A DNA stretch of 64,000 nucleotides, from NCBI RefSeq assembly GCF_902859805.1, contig NZ_CADIKC010000008.1:62001-126000 (forward strand), read 5' to 3'. A model generated the notes under the pieces. It did not search any database. It was not told the origin of the DNA and saw only the letters and a list, made by a program, of their open reading frames with translations. This DNA is from Paraburkholderia sediminicola. GTDB taxonomy: Bacteria; Pseudomonadota; Gammaproteobacteria; Burkholderiales; Burkholderiaceae. Positions 45,791 to 54,284 of the stretch are shown in pieces. How positions within the stretch are numbered: the first letter of the stretch is position 1; every line of letters begins with the position of its first letter. Position numbers and translations under genes: made by a program.

Positions 45791-46067
45791 CTTGGGCGCG
45801 CGCAGCGCCGCCGGAAGAATGACGCCCTTGTCACAAGCGCATGCCGGTGCACGAACCCAGATTCCAGTCGCACCACTACCCGCAGCAAACCGCGGTGCCC
45901 ACTTAGCATTAGCGGTTTGAGCCGCTTTCTTTTGCCTACTTTTCTTTGCGGCAAGCAAAGAAAAGTAGGTGCCGCCCCGCACAGGGGCAACACTAATAGA
46001 CCACTAACAAAACAAGGAAAGGCACAAAACCCAGAACACGGCCCAAAAGCGCCGCAAAGGCAAAAAA
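45791..46067 (-). repeat. 3' repeat element, copy A (after the lipid A acyltransferase)
   Basis: Read from the acyltransferase side, the repeat starts 4 bp after the stop codon. It contains the hairpin core (CCTACTTTTCTTTGC at 45935-45949, 5-nt loop, GCAAAGAAAAGTAGG at 45955-45969), the GCCCC/GGGGC hairpin and the AGCGG/CCGCT hairpin. Copies B and C share the order and spacing of these elements. Confidence 0.85.
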
Positions 46068-46070
46068 AAA

Positions 46071-46949
46071 TCAATAAACCCCAGCCTCCCCAACAGGCCG
46101 ATTCTTAAACCTCTTATGCACCCAATAATACTGATCAGGAATCCGACGCACCTGCGTCTCAAGAAACTCCGTAATCCGCCGAGCATCAACAGCAACATCT
46201 TCCGAAGGAAAATCCTTTAACGCTTCGAAGATAGTCAACTTATAGCCGCGATAATCGGGCAAAACCTCAGTCACAAACGGCACAACCCGAGCATTCCCAG
46301 CCTTAGCCATCCGCGAAACGGAAGTGAGCGTACAAGCAGGCACACCAAAAAACGGCACAAACACCGAATCCCGCAACCCAAAATCCATATCAGCAGCCAG
46401 CATGACAGGCTTGCCATCCCGCAGCACACGCAAAGCCCGCCGCACACTATCGCTGCGCGGAATCATCTCCGTACCAAAGCGCCCACGCTGCCGCTTGGCC
46501 ATCGCGTCAAGCAACAAATTCGACATCGGCGTATACAAAGACGCAACCGGATGCCGCGTCGAATACATCATGCAGCCCGCCTCGATACCGACAAAATGGA
46601 AGCCGACAAAAATCGTCGGCTGCCCCTCCATGTCGGTCAGATCGATCGCGCTCTCCACCTCCACAAGGCGCGCCAACGCCTGCGCATTGCCGAACCATTG
46701 GGGACCGCGCTCGACATAGCTGCGGATCACATGACAGAAATGCGCACGCGCGAGACGCTCGCGCGCGTCGTCGCTCATATCGGGAAAGCACAGTTTCAGA
46801 TTGGTATGCACGACGCGCCGGCGCGCGCTGGGAATCCGGTACAGCAATGCACCGATGCCGGTGCCGATGCGCGCCACAACGCCATATGGCAGGAACGCAA
46901 ATGCGCGCAGCAGACCTGTCATCAGACAGATGAGTATTCGACTTTTCAC
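46071..46949 (-). CDS. Lipid A biosynthesis lauroyl/myristoyl acyltransferase (LpxL-like)
   Basis: This 292-aa inner-membrane acyltransferase of the HtrB/MsbB family has an N-terminal membrane anchor (VVARIGTGIGALLYRIPSARRRVVHTNLKLCFP) and the catalytic HX4E motif in FVGFHFVGIEAG. It adds a secondary acyl chain to lipid A. The GTG at 46949 is the most likely start but no clear ribosome site supports it; an upstream in-frame extension to 47042 exists. Over roughly the last 430 bp almost all codons end in T or G, unlike the rest of the window. The stop abuts repeat copy A. Confidence 0.85.
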   Translation of the reverse strand: MKSRILICLMTGLLRAFAFLPYGVVARIGTGIGALLYRIPSARRRVVHTNLKLCFPDMSDDARERLARAHFCHVIRSYVERGPQWFGNAQALARLVEVESAIDLTDMEGQPTIFVGFHFVGIEAGCMMYSTRHPVASLYTPMSNLLLDAMAKRQRGRFGTEMIPRSDSVRRALRVLRDGKPVMLAADMDFGLRDSVFVPFFGVPACTLTSVSRMAKAGNARVVPFVTEVLPDYRGYKLTIFEALKDFPSEDVAVDARRITEFLETQVRRIPDQYYWVHKRFKNRPVGEAGVY

Positions 46950-47364
46950 GAGGCAACGACCCGGTGGATGCTGTGTAACAAACACGCCGGCCGTAGCAAC
47001 CTGACGGTTACCCTCGGACGAAGTGGCATGCGCGCGCGTCAAACGGGTCTTGCGCGGCGGGACTTTCGAAGACGTGCACCTCGCTCGCGGCGAGGCGCAG
47101 CAGTGTTGGAGGCCGAAACCGCGTAGGAATCGAGCGCCCGTATGGGACCCAATAAAAAAGCACCGCAGGCGTGATTAAAACACACTGCAGAAGGCGGCCA
47201 CAAAATCTGCCCGGCGGGACCTGCATAGCGCGACAGAAATCCGCGTCAGCGCGCGGTTTCGCCTTCCTTTCAGAAACTTGCGCGTGCGGCCCCGGACAGG
47301 CCGCACACACTCACCCAGCCTCTAAGCGAACCCCGAAGAAATTCCCTTCGGGGACTCACGGACA
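46950..47364. other. Intergenic region between acyltransferase and PBP1A genes
   Basis: About 415 bp; no supported gene. It must hold the acyltransferase promoter on the minus strand. A CGAACCCCGAAG/CTTCGGGG-like hairpin at 47327-47360 (GAACCCCGAAGAAATTCCCTTCGGGGACTC) lies just past the PBP1A stop and is a likely terminator. Confidence 0.45.
47330..47356 (-). terminator. Terminator hairpin downstream of PBP1A
   Basis: CCCCGAAG pairs with CTTCGGGG around AAATTCC. It lies about 10 bp past the PBP1A stop codon; the following T run on the minus strand is short. Confidence 0.6.
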
Positions 47365-49866
47365 TCAAGGCTTGTTCGTCTCGAACAGATCCATGATCTG
47401 CTTCTTCTCATTCGACGAGACGCTCGGCGGCGGCACTGCCGGCGGTGTCATACCCGCCGGCCCCACGCCACCCACCGCGTCGCTGGCACCGGCGGTCGGA
47501 TTCGCCGAATCCAGACCAATGCTGGCGACGAAACCATTGCCCGGCGTCATATCCGTATAGAACAGTTCGCCGTCGACCGCGGTCACGCCGTCCGGCTGCG
47601 CCGGCTCGCTTTGCGGTACACCACGCAGCGCACGCTGCATGTACTCGACCCAGATCGGCAACGCGAGCTGTGCACCGAACTCGCGGCTGCCGAGACTCTT
47701 CGGCTGGTCGTAACCCATCCATGCCACCGCCACCAGCGATTGCTGATAACCGGCAAACCAGCCGTCCTTGGCGTCGTTGGTCGTACCCGTCTTGCCCTGC
47801 AGGTCCGAACGATGCAGCGCGTTGGTGCCCGCACCCGTGCCGGCCGTGGCCACCGAATGCAGCAGGCTGTTCATGATGTATGCATTACGCGGCTCGAGCG
47901 TACGCGGTGCATCCTGGCCGGCGGTCAATGGCTGCGCCTTCGAGAGCGGCTCGCCGCGTGCATCCGTCACCTCATTGATCAGATACGGATTGATCCGGTA
48001 GCCGCCGTTCGCGAACACCGAGTAAGCGCCCGCCGATTGCAACGGCGTGACGAGGCCGGCACCGAGCGCCATCGGCAGATACGGCGGGGTCTTGTCTGCG
48101 TCGAAACCAAAACGCTGCGTGACAAAATCTTGCGCGTACTTGGTACCGATGAACGACAGGATACGGATCGACACCAGGTTCTTCGATTTCTGCAGCGCGA
48201 GGCGCATCGGCATCGGACCGTCCGGCTGGTCGTCGTCTTTCGGCTCCCACGCGTCACCGCCCGGCGTGCTCGGCGGGAAGTACAGCGGCGCGTCGTTAAT
48301 GATCGTGGCCGGTCCGAGACCCTTGTCGAGCGCGGCCGAATAGATGAACGGCTTGAAGCTCGAGCCCGGCTGACGCCACGCCTGCGTGACGTGGTTGAAC
48401 TTGTTCTTGTTGAAGTCGAAACCGCCCACCAGTGCGCGAATCGCGCCGTCCTGCGGCGTCAGCGAAACCAGCGCGCCTTCCACTTGCGGAAGCTGCGTGA
48501 TCTGCCAGTTGCCCTTGTCGTCGGCGACGAGGCGCACGATCGAACCCGGCTTGATCTTCGTGGCGGCCGCCGCGCGTGCGGAGAGCGCGCCGGCTGCGAA
48601 GCGCAGACCGTCGCCGCTGATCGTCACTTCGGTGCCGTCGACCAGTTGCGCCTTCACCTGCTTCGGATTCGCATCCGTCACCACGGCGGCGATGATTTCG
48701 CCGTTGTCGGGGTGATCGGTGAGTGCGTCGTCAATCGTCTGATCGCGGTCGTCGCCCGGTGCGGGCAATTGCACGAAGCCTTCCGGTCCGCGATAGCCGT
48801 GGCGCCGTTCGTAGTCCATCACGCCCTTGCGCACCGCGCGATAGGCGGCGTCCTGGTCGGCGGAATCGATTGTGGTGGTGACGTTCAGGCCGCGCGTATA
48901 GGTTTCGTCCTTGTACTGCGCGTACATCATCTGGCGAACCATTTCGGCAATGTACTCAGCATGCACGCTGTATTCGTTGCCCGGGTTCTTGGTGTGAATC
49001 TCTTCCTTGACGGCCTGGTCGTACTGATCCTGGCTGATGTATTTCAGCTCGAGCATGCGCTTCAGGATGTATTCCTGACGAATCTTCGCGCGCTTCGGAT
49101 TGACCACCGGGTTATACGCGGAAGGCGCCTTCGGCAAGCCGGCCAGCATCGCGGCTTCAGCCAGCGTGATGTCTTTCAGATCCTTGCCGAAGTACACGCG
49201 CGCGGCCGCGGCAAATCCGTACGAGCGCTCGCCCAGATAAATCTGGTTCATGTAGACCTCGAGGATCTGATCCTTGGTCAGCGCGCGCTCGATCTTGTAC
49301 GCCAGCATCATTTCGTAAATCTTGCGCGTGTAGGTCTTCTCGCTCGAGAGGAAGAAGTTGCGCGCCACCTGCATCGTGATCGTGCTCGCGCCCTGCGAGG
49401 CGCCGCCATGCGTGATGTCGGAAATGCCCGCACGCAGAATGCCGACGAAGTCGACGCCGCCGTGCTCGTAGAAGCGATAGTCTTCGATCGCGAGCACCGC
49501 CTTCTTCATCTGGTCGGGAATGTCCTGGAAGCGCACGATGCTGCGCCGCTCTTCGCCGAACTCGCCGATCAGCACGTGATCCGCGGTGTACACCCGCAGC
49601 GGCACTTTCGGGCGATAGTCGGTCAGTGCATCGAGCGACGGCAGTTGCGGCCCCATCACCACGAGCGCGTAACCGACGATCAGCGCACCCACCACGGCGA
49701 TGGTCGCCAGCAGGCTGACAAACCAGATGGTGATGCTCGCGCCGATCGAACGGCGGCCAGGCTCAGCGTCGCGCGAAGCAGCGTTGCGTCCTGGAGTGCG
49801 GTGGTAGGCGTCGCGGTCGTCACCAGCCGGAGAATTTGAAGAGTGCGGTCGTTTGATGATTGGCAT
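47365..49866 (-). CDS. mrcA: Penicillin-binding protein 1A (transglycosylase/transpeptidase)
   Basis: A class A PBP of about 833 aa. An N-terminal cytosolic segment is followed by one TM (ITIWFVSLLATIAVVGALIVGYALVV). The GT51 transglycosylase domain shows EDYRFYEHGGVDFVG and ASQGASTITMQVARNFF. The transpeptidase has the SxxK motif in PGSSFKPFIYSA and KTGTTND near the C-terminus. It builds septal and side-wall peptidoglycan. The ATG at 49866 is chosen because the conserved region starts there; a frame running to 50145 has no recognisable content. Confidence 0.92.
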   Translation of the reverse strand: MPIIKRPHSSNSPAGDDRDAYHRTPGRNAASRDAEPGRRSIGASITIWFVSLLATIAVVGALIVGYALVVMGPQLPSLDALTDYRPKVPLRVYTADHVLIGEFGEERRSIVRFQDIPDQMKKAVLAIEDYRFYEHGGVDFVGILRAGISDITHGGASQGASTITMQVARNFFLSSEKTYTRKIYEMMLAYKIERALTKDQILEVYMNQIYLGERSYGFAAAARVYFGKDLKDITLAEAAMLAGLPKAPSAYNPVVNPKRAKIRQEYILKRMLELKYISQDQYDQAVKEEIHTKNPGNEYSVHAEYIAEMVRQMMYAQYKDETYTRGLNVTTTIDSADQDAAYRAVRKGVMDYERRHGYRGPEGFVQLPAPGDDRDQTIDDALTDHPDNGEIIAAVVTDANPKQVKAQLVDGTEVTISGDGLRFAAGALSARAAAATKIKPGSIVRLVADDKGNWQITQLPQVEGALVSLTPQDGAIRALVGGFDFNKNKFNHVTQAWRQPGSSFKPFIYSAALDKGLGPATIINDAPLYFPPSTPGGDAWEPKDDDQPDGPMPMRLALQKSKNLVSIRILSFIGTKYAQDFVTQRFGFDADKTPPYLPMALGAGLVTPLQSAGAYSVFANGGYRINPYLINEVTDARGEPLSKAQPLTAGQDAPRTLEPRNAYIMNSLLHSVATAGTGAGTNALHRSDLQGKTGTTNDAKDGWFAGYQQSLVAVAWMGYDQPKSLGSREFGAQLALPIWVEYMQRALRGVPQSEPAQPDGVTAVDGELFYTDMTPGNGFVASIGLDSANPTAGASDAVGGVGPAGMTPPAVPPPSVSSNEKKQIMDLFETNKP

Positions 49867-50311
49867 GACTGAAATAGTGGGCGCGTAACTGAACGCGTGA
49901 GGCGCAAAACACCGCGCGGCCCTATGCCCCCGGGCGACCGCACGGCACGCCTGTGACATCGTCCGGCGCAACGTAACAGCGCATTTTAAAGAAATCAAGC
50001 GCCGTCCAAGACAGTTTTTTTGTAAGAATTCCCTTCGTGCTTCGTTATACAGGTAGATCACGGGAGTCGCGCAAGCGCCCCCCGCGTCACTTGCCAGGGT
50101 TATCAACAGAAATTGTTGAAAGGCCTGTGGACAAGCTCGCCGCAAACGCTACAACCCGTTGATGTCACGGGATTTTCATGTCGCGCCCGTTCCGCATCGG
50201 TGCAACTCGTCATATGATGGACTCGGCGCGGGAGTCGTTACCGATACGCGCGACGGCGTACGCCAGATTCACGCCTTGATTCGCCAATGCCAACAAGTAT
50301 GCGAGCCGACC
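49867..50311. other. Divergent control region of PBP1A and the RHH-like gene
   Basis: About 445 bp, no supported gene. It holds AT-rich stretches (50015-50060) suited to promoters, the fourth DnaA-box-like dyad (50100-50135), and the ribosome-site region of the following gene. Confidence 0.5.
50100..50135. repeat. DnaA-box-like dyad repeat, copy 4
   Basis: TTATCAACA left and TGTGGACAA right, with GAAATTGTTGAAAGGCC between, followed by CTACAACCCGTTGA. It is the same 36-nt plan as the three copies at 45.3-45.7 kb, but here the box nearer the consensus is the inverted right one. Confidence 0.6.
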
Positions 50312-50926
50312 ATGAACAAGCCCAGCGAACGCATCGTCGTATTCGTCACGACCGCACAGAAACGCGCGATTGCCGCCACCGCCGAGAACCTGGGCATTAG
50401 CGTCAGCGAACTGATGCGGCGCGCGGTGTTGAGCTTCGGCGCGACCAGCGAACAGGTGAAAGCGGCCAGCATCGTCGACCGGCTGCGTGCGCCGCGCGCG
50501 CCGGACGCGCTCGACGCGGCGCTGCAGCGCGTCGCGCGCGGCACGCGCCACGCACGGGCAGCGCTCCCCGAGGCATTGCAGACTCACGCTGACAACGAAT
50601 CCGCTGCGCCGGCGGAAAGCGCGGCGACATCGAACGCGGATGAATTGTTGGGCACAGCCGCAGGCGCGGGCCCGGCACCGTTGCTGCCGGCCGGCGTATT
50701 GGCCGCCCTGACCGCCACTGCCGAGGAACTGGAAGCCGCCGCGGCAGCCGAAGCCGTGGCACGCGTCGCCGCGGCCGAAGCGGCGTCCATTGCCGGCTCG
50801 GCGCAGAAACCGGGCGACGTCGACACGCCTTTGCGCAACGTGCTCAAACGCCCTCGTCTCGACCCCAAGCGCGACGAAGACGATCCGCAAAGCGACCCGA
50901 GCACGGAAGGCGGCCGCTTCGCCTGA
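50312..50926 (+). CDS. Ribbon-helix-helix-like DNA-binding protein (204 aa)
   Basis: The N-terminus (RIVVFVTTAQKRAIAATAENLGISVSELMRRAVLSFG) is a ribbon-helix-helix pattern as in MobC/Arc-type proteins. The remaining 150 residues are Ala-rich and probably helical or disordered, with runs such as EELEAAAAAEAVARVAAAEAA. ATG at 50312 is chosen since the RHH begins immediately; an upstream in-frame ATG at 50159 has no supporting site. The DNA target is unknown; it faces away from PBP1A. Confidence 0.7.
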   Translation: MNKPSERIVVFVTTAQKRAIAATAENLGISVSELMRRAVLSFGATSEQVKAASIVDRLRAPRAPDALDAALQRVARGTRHARAALPEALQTHADNESAAPAESAATSNADELLGTAAGAGPAPLLPAGVLAALTATAEELEAAAAAEAVARVAAAEAASIAGSAQKPGDVDTPLRNVLKRPRLDPKRDEDDPQSDPSTEGGRFA

Positions 50927-51406
50927 ATCGGAGGGGGCGCCGTCGAGCGCCCCGACACGCCCTGACGCGCCCCGACCCGCCACGCATCGATGCGCTGTTG
51001 ATGCGCAGGCACGCCGTCCGCGCATCACGCCTGTTCACATCCGCGACACCCGCTGCGCGGACACTCCGGGTGCCGATGCACGCCGCGCGGATGCCTGTCG
51101 CACAGATGTCCGCTGCGCACAAGTTGGCGATTATGTCATCGTGCCCTTTAAGGCGGTTTTAAGAGAATGCGTGGTGTAATATCCGCGAACGGCTGAATAA
51201 GCCAACGCGCGTTTTAACCAGTGAGGCTGTTGGCCATTTGTTTTCAAAACGTAAATTTGCGGCGCCGCTATTGCAATTGGCGAGTGTGCCCCGAACTCCG
51301 GTCCGAACGTTGCGCAGCTTCTCGCGCAGCGGCGTAAAGTAGCATTTGAAAGCAGTTAAAGCGCGTGGGAATTATTCAGCGCCGATTTCATTCTTTGGAG
51401 GTTTTC
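50927..51406. other. Intergenic region upstream of pspA
   Basis: About 480 bp with no supported gene. The last 200 bp are AT-richer and presumably contain the pspA promoter. No convincing sigma-54 -24/-12 pair was found, unlike E. coli pspA. Confidence 0.45.
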
Positions 51407-52087
51407 ATGTCGCTTTTTGACAGCATTTCGCGCACGCTTAAAGGTCTCCTGAACGACGCAGCCGATTCCGTGCAGGACCCGTCGCGCGATTCGCGCCAGA
51501 TCGTGCGAGAACTCGACGAGAGCATCGCTAAAGCCGAGAACTCGCTGATCGAGATTCAGGCACAAGTCGCCACGCAGCAAAGCAAGCGCGATGTCGCCGC
51601 CGACAAGGCGAAGAAGTATGAAGACGGCGCGAAGCGCGCGCTGCAATCGGGCGACGAAGCGCTCGCACGCGAAGCCCTCGGCGCACAAGCCACGGCCGAA
51701 GCTGAACGCGATGCGCTGGCGAGAGAACTGACCACGCTGGAGCCGTCGGTTGCCCAGTTGAAAAGTCAGATCGACGACATGCGTGGCCGCCGTAACGACC
51801 TGAACGCGCGCTCGAACATTCTGCAAGCCAAGCAGCAGATCGCTCAGGCCAAAGACGTTGCCGCTACTGCGTTGGGTGGTATCGGCGGCAAGAATCTGTC
51901 CGAGGATTTCCAGAAACTGGAAGACAAGGTCGCGTTGTCGAATGCTCGTTCCGACGCGCGCCTGAATTCGGCCGACGTGAAAACCGGCAAGGCGCTCGAT
52001 GACAAGCTCGCGGATCTGAACCGCGGCCCGTCAGTCGAAGATCGTCTCGAAGCATTGAAGAAGCAGATCAACACGCCGGCTCAGTAA
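51407..52087 (+). CDS. pspA: PspA/IM30 (Vipp1) family membrane-stress protein
   Basis: This 226-aa mostly alpha-helical coiled-coil protein begins MSLFDSISRTLKGLLNDAADSVQDP and continues with long heptad stretches (RQIVRELDESIAKAENSLIEIQAQV and LTTLEPSVAQLKSQIDDM). PspA binds stressed inner membranes and forms ESCRT-III-like assemblies. TTGGAGG precedes the ATG with 6-nt spacing. It is directly followed by a TPR/membrane protein gene, 85 bp downstream, probably in one transcript. Confidence 0.9.
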   Translation: MSLFDSISRTLKGLLNDAADSVQDPSRDSRQIVRELDESIAKAENSLIEIQAQVATQQSKRDVAADKAKKYEDGAKRALQSGDEALAREALGAQATAEAERDALARELTTLEPSVAQLKSQIDDMRGRRNDLNARSNILQAKQQIAQAKDVAATALGGIGGKNLSEDFQKLEDKVALSNARSDARLNSADVKTGKALDDKLADLNRGPSVEDRLEALKKQINTPAQ

Positions 52088-52172
52088 TTGCGTCAGCAGT
52101 GCATACCGGCTGCCATCAATAGCGCAGCCGGAATCGACTGAAGGAGACGGGTGCATCGCACCCGGTCCGTAA

Positions 52173-53363
52173 ATGAAAAAATTTCTCGCAAGCGCATTCG
52201 CCTCACTGCTGTTCGTATCGGCCGCGGCGTTCGCCGTGCCGACGGTCCAGCAGATCGAATCCGCCATGTCACAAGGCAACTGGCAGCAGGCCGATGCCGG
52301 TTTGAGCGAAGTGCTGCAGGCGCATCCGAACAATGCGCGCGCGCGCTATCTGTACAGCCAGGTGCTCGATCGCGAAGGCCGTTATGCCGACGCACTCGCC
52401 CAGGTGCAACAGGCCAAGACGCTCGACCCGCAAATCCGCTTCACCGACCCGACCCGTTTCGCGCAAACCGAAGCGCGCATCCGCAAGGACGCTGAACGTG
52501 CCGGTGGCGCCGGCGGCAACACCACGAGCCGCGCAGCCAACCCGTTCGTGCAGCAGAATTCGCCGGCCGTGCAGCAGCAGTCGGCAATCGTGCCGCAAGC
52601 GCCGCAACGGCATGGCCCTGGCATCGGCATGTGGGTCGGCATCATTCTCCTGATCGGCGTGATCGCGCTGGTGTTGCGCTGGACTCTGCGCCGCGCCCGC
52701 ACGCAAGACGATTCGCGCGCCGACGACGATCGTCGCGTGCAGCTCAAGCGCGCAACCGAAATGCTCAACGCGGTGCGCTCGTTGAAGCTCGACGTGAAGC
52801 TCTCCACGGTGCAAGGTCATGAGGCGCTAGAGAAGGAAGTCGAATCGACCGAAGACCAGTTGCGCGGTCTCGTCGAAATGCTGTCGAACAGCAAGAATCC
52901 GGTGCCGCCGTATCAGCTCGACGAACTGGAGCAGCGCATCGGCAGCCTGCGCGCCCGCGCCGAGGGGCGGCCCGATCCGTATGCCGCGCCAGCCGCCGGC
53001 ACGCAGCAGTCACCTTATGCTCAGGAGGCCGAGCGTTTCGGCAACCCGCCGCAGCCGTATCCGCAACAAGGACCGTATCAGCAGCAGCCGCAGGTCATCG
53101 TGCAGCAAGGTGGTGGCGGCTTCGGCGGCGGCATGGGCGGGCTGCTGACCGGTGTGCTGCTCGGCGAGGCGTTGAATTCCGGGCGTGAACGCGTCGTGGA
53201 ACGTGACGTGATCGTCGACGACGAAACGCGTCGCCGCGGCGGCGATAGCGGCAATGGCGGCGGCCTCGACTTCGGCCAGGGCTCGAACGACTGGAACGAC
53301 AACAACGGCGGTGGCGTCGACATGGGCAGCAACGACGATTCCGGCGGCTGGAGCGATACCTGA
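52173..53363 (+). CDS. TPR-like envelope protein, candidate PspA partner (396 aa)
   Basis: The signal peptide (FLASAFASLLFVSAAAFA) is followed by a TPR-like repeat (QQADAGLSEVLQAHPNNARARYLYSQVLDREGRYADALAQVQQAKTL). A membrane segment follows near residue 155 (IGMWVGIILLIGVIALVL), then a charged region (RRARTQDDSRADDDRR) and a coiled coil. The C-terminus is glycine-rich, with GGGGFGGGMGGLLTGVLLGEALN and GGDSGNGGGLDFGQGSND-type repeats. Location after pspA, and the terminator immediately after it, suggest a two-gene membrane-stress unit. No catalytic motif seen. Confidence 0.72.
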   Translation: MKKFLASAFASLLFVSAAAFAVPTVQQIESAMSQGNWQQADAGLSEVLQAHPNNARARYLYSQVLDREGRYADALAQVQQAKTLDPQIRFTDPTRFAQTEARIRKDAERAGGAGGNTTSRAANPFVQQNSPAVQQQSAIVPQAPQRHGPGIGMWVGIILLIGVIALVLRWTLRRARTQDDSRADDDRRVQLKRATEMLNAVRSLKLDVKLSTVQGHEALEKEVESTEDQLRGLVEMLSNSKNPVPPYQLDELEQRIGSLRARAEGRPDPYAAPAAGTQQSPYAQEAERFGNPPQPYPQQGPYQQQPQVIVQQGGGGFGGGMGGLLTGVLLGEALNSGRERVVERDVIVDDETRRRGGDSGNGGGLDFGQGSNDWNDNNGGGVDMGSNDDSGGWSDT

Positions 53364-53421
53364 GAAACACCGGGCTGCGTGAGATGCAGTCAGTCAAACG
53401 TGAATCGATCAAGCTGCAATG

Positions 53422-53454
53422 AAAACAGGCTCCTGCACGGAGCCTGTTTTTTTA
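53422..53454 (+). terminator. Strong terminator after the pspA operon
   Basis: AAACAGGCTCC and GGAGCCTGTTT arms enclose TGCAC and are followed by TTTTT. It lies about 60 bp past the stop codon of the TPR gene. Confidence 0.9.
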
Positions 53455-53466
53455 TGTCGATTCCAT

Positions 53467-54138
53467 TTATGCCCGGACTGGCTCATGCTGCGCCAGCAAC
53501 ACCGACCCCGCGAACAGCCGGACGATGAAACGCTCCGCATATCCGACCAGCGCGTCCCGGCGCGCGGCATTTCCGTCGATGTACTCCGCTGAAAGATGAA
53601 ACAGCTGCAGCACGATCTGCGTGCAGACTTCGTCGACGGCTGCGCGGGCGAGCGTCGGCATCAGCTCCAGTTGCACGACGTCGTCCGCCATTTCCGCCGA
53701 CACCTCATGGAGGTTTGCCCGCACCGCTTCGCGCAGCGCCGGCGACGTGCCGTGATACTCGGCCAGCGCGCTCAGAAACGCCTCCCGATTCTCCAGCGCA
53801 AACGCGAAGAACGCCATGCACGCGCGACGCGGCACGCTCTGCGCCCCGTCTTGCGCGGCCAGCCAGCGCTCGCGCCGCAGCATCGGCCGTAAGCGGCGGC
53901 TTACCGATTCGACCGCCTCGCGCGCCAATTCGTCGAGCGTGTCGAAATGGCGGTAGAACGTGTTGGGATTCAACCCTGCCTCGCGCGCCAGTTCACGCAG
54001 ACCGAGGCTTGCAAAGCTGCGCCCGCCCGCAGTCAGACGCAACGCGGCTTCGATCAGCTTGCGCTTGCCGGGCGGGAGATCCTGCCCAGCAACTGAGTCA
54101 TGGTCAGCGGCGAGCGCCGCTTCGGGTAAGGGTTTCAT
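53467..54138 (-). CDS. TetR family regulator of the monooxygenase-hydrolase unit
   Basis: This 223-aa regulator has an N-terminal HTH (LIEAALRLTAGGRSFASLGLRELAREAGLNPNTFYRHFDTLDELA) and a helical ligand domain. It is divergent from a Baeyer-Villiger monooxygenase-like gene, with an 18-bp perfect palindrome between them, so it most likely represses that gene and the hydrolase after it. Confidence 0.9.
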   Translation of the reverse strand: MKPLPEAALAADHDSVAGQDLPPGKRKLIEAALRLTAGGRSFASLGLRELAREAGLNPNTFYRHFDTLDELAREAVESVSRRLRPMLRRERWLAAQDGAQSVPRRACMAFFAFALENREAFLSALAEYHGTSPALREAVRANLHEVSAEMADDVVQLELMPTLARAAVDEVCTQIVLQLFHLSAEYIDGNAARRDALVGYAERFIVRLFAGSVLLAQHEPVRA

Positions 54139-54228
54139 GAGCTTTCAGTCGGAGCGCGGCTCGCGCGTTTAATAGTCGTACTCTAAACGATCTTGACGCG
54201 AAGTGTACAGTTGTCTACCCTGCGATCT

Positions 54229-54246
54229 ATATGTCTGTAGACATAT
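54229..54246. promoter_or_regulatory. TetR operator (ATATGTCTGTAGACATAT)
   Basis: A perfect 18-bp palindrome in the 146-bp divergent gap. Additional half-sites TGTCTAC (54213) and GTAGACA (54247) lie on either side. Its overlap with an in-frame ATG (54231) shows that codon is not the true start of the monooxygenase. Confidence 0.8.
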
Positions 54247-54284
54247 GTAGACACCCGAGTTTTACCCACCGCCGGAGACCCGCC

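Noticed and set aside
51300..51406. Sigma-54 promoter upstream of pspA
   Set aside because: A GG/GC pair with the correct spacing was looked for and not found.
54231..54284. ATG at 54231 as start of the monooxygenase
   Set aside because: It lies within the perfect TetR palindrome; TTG at 54285 with GGAG upstream is better.
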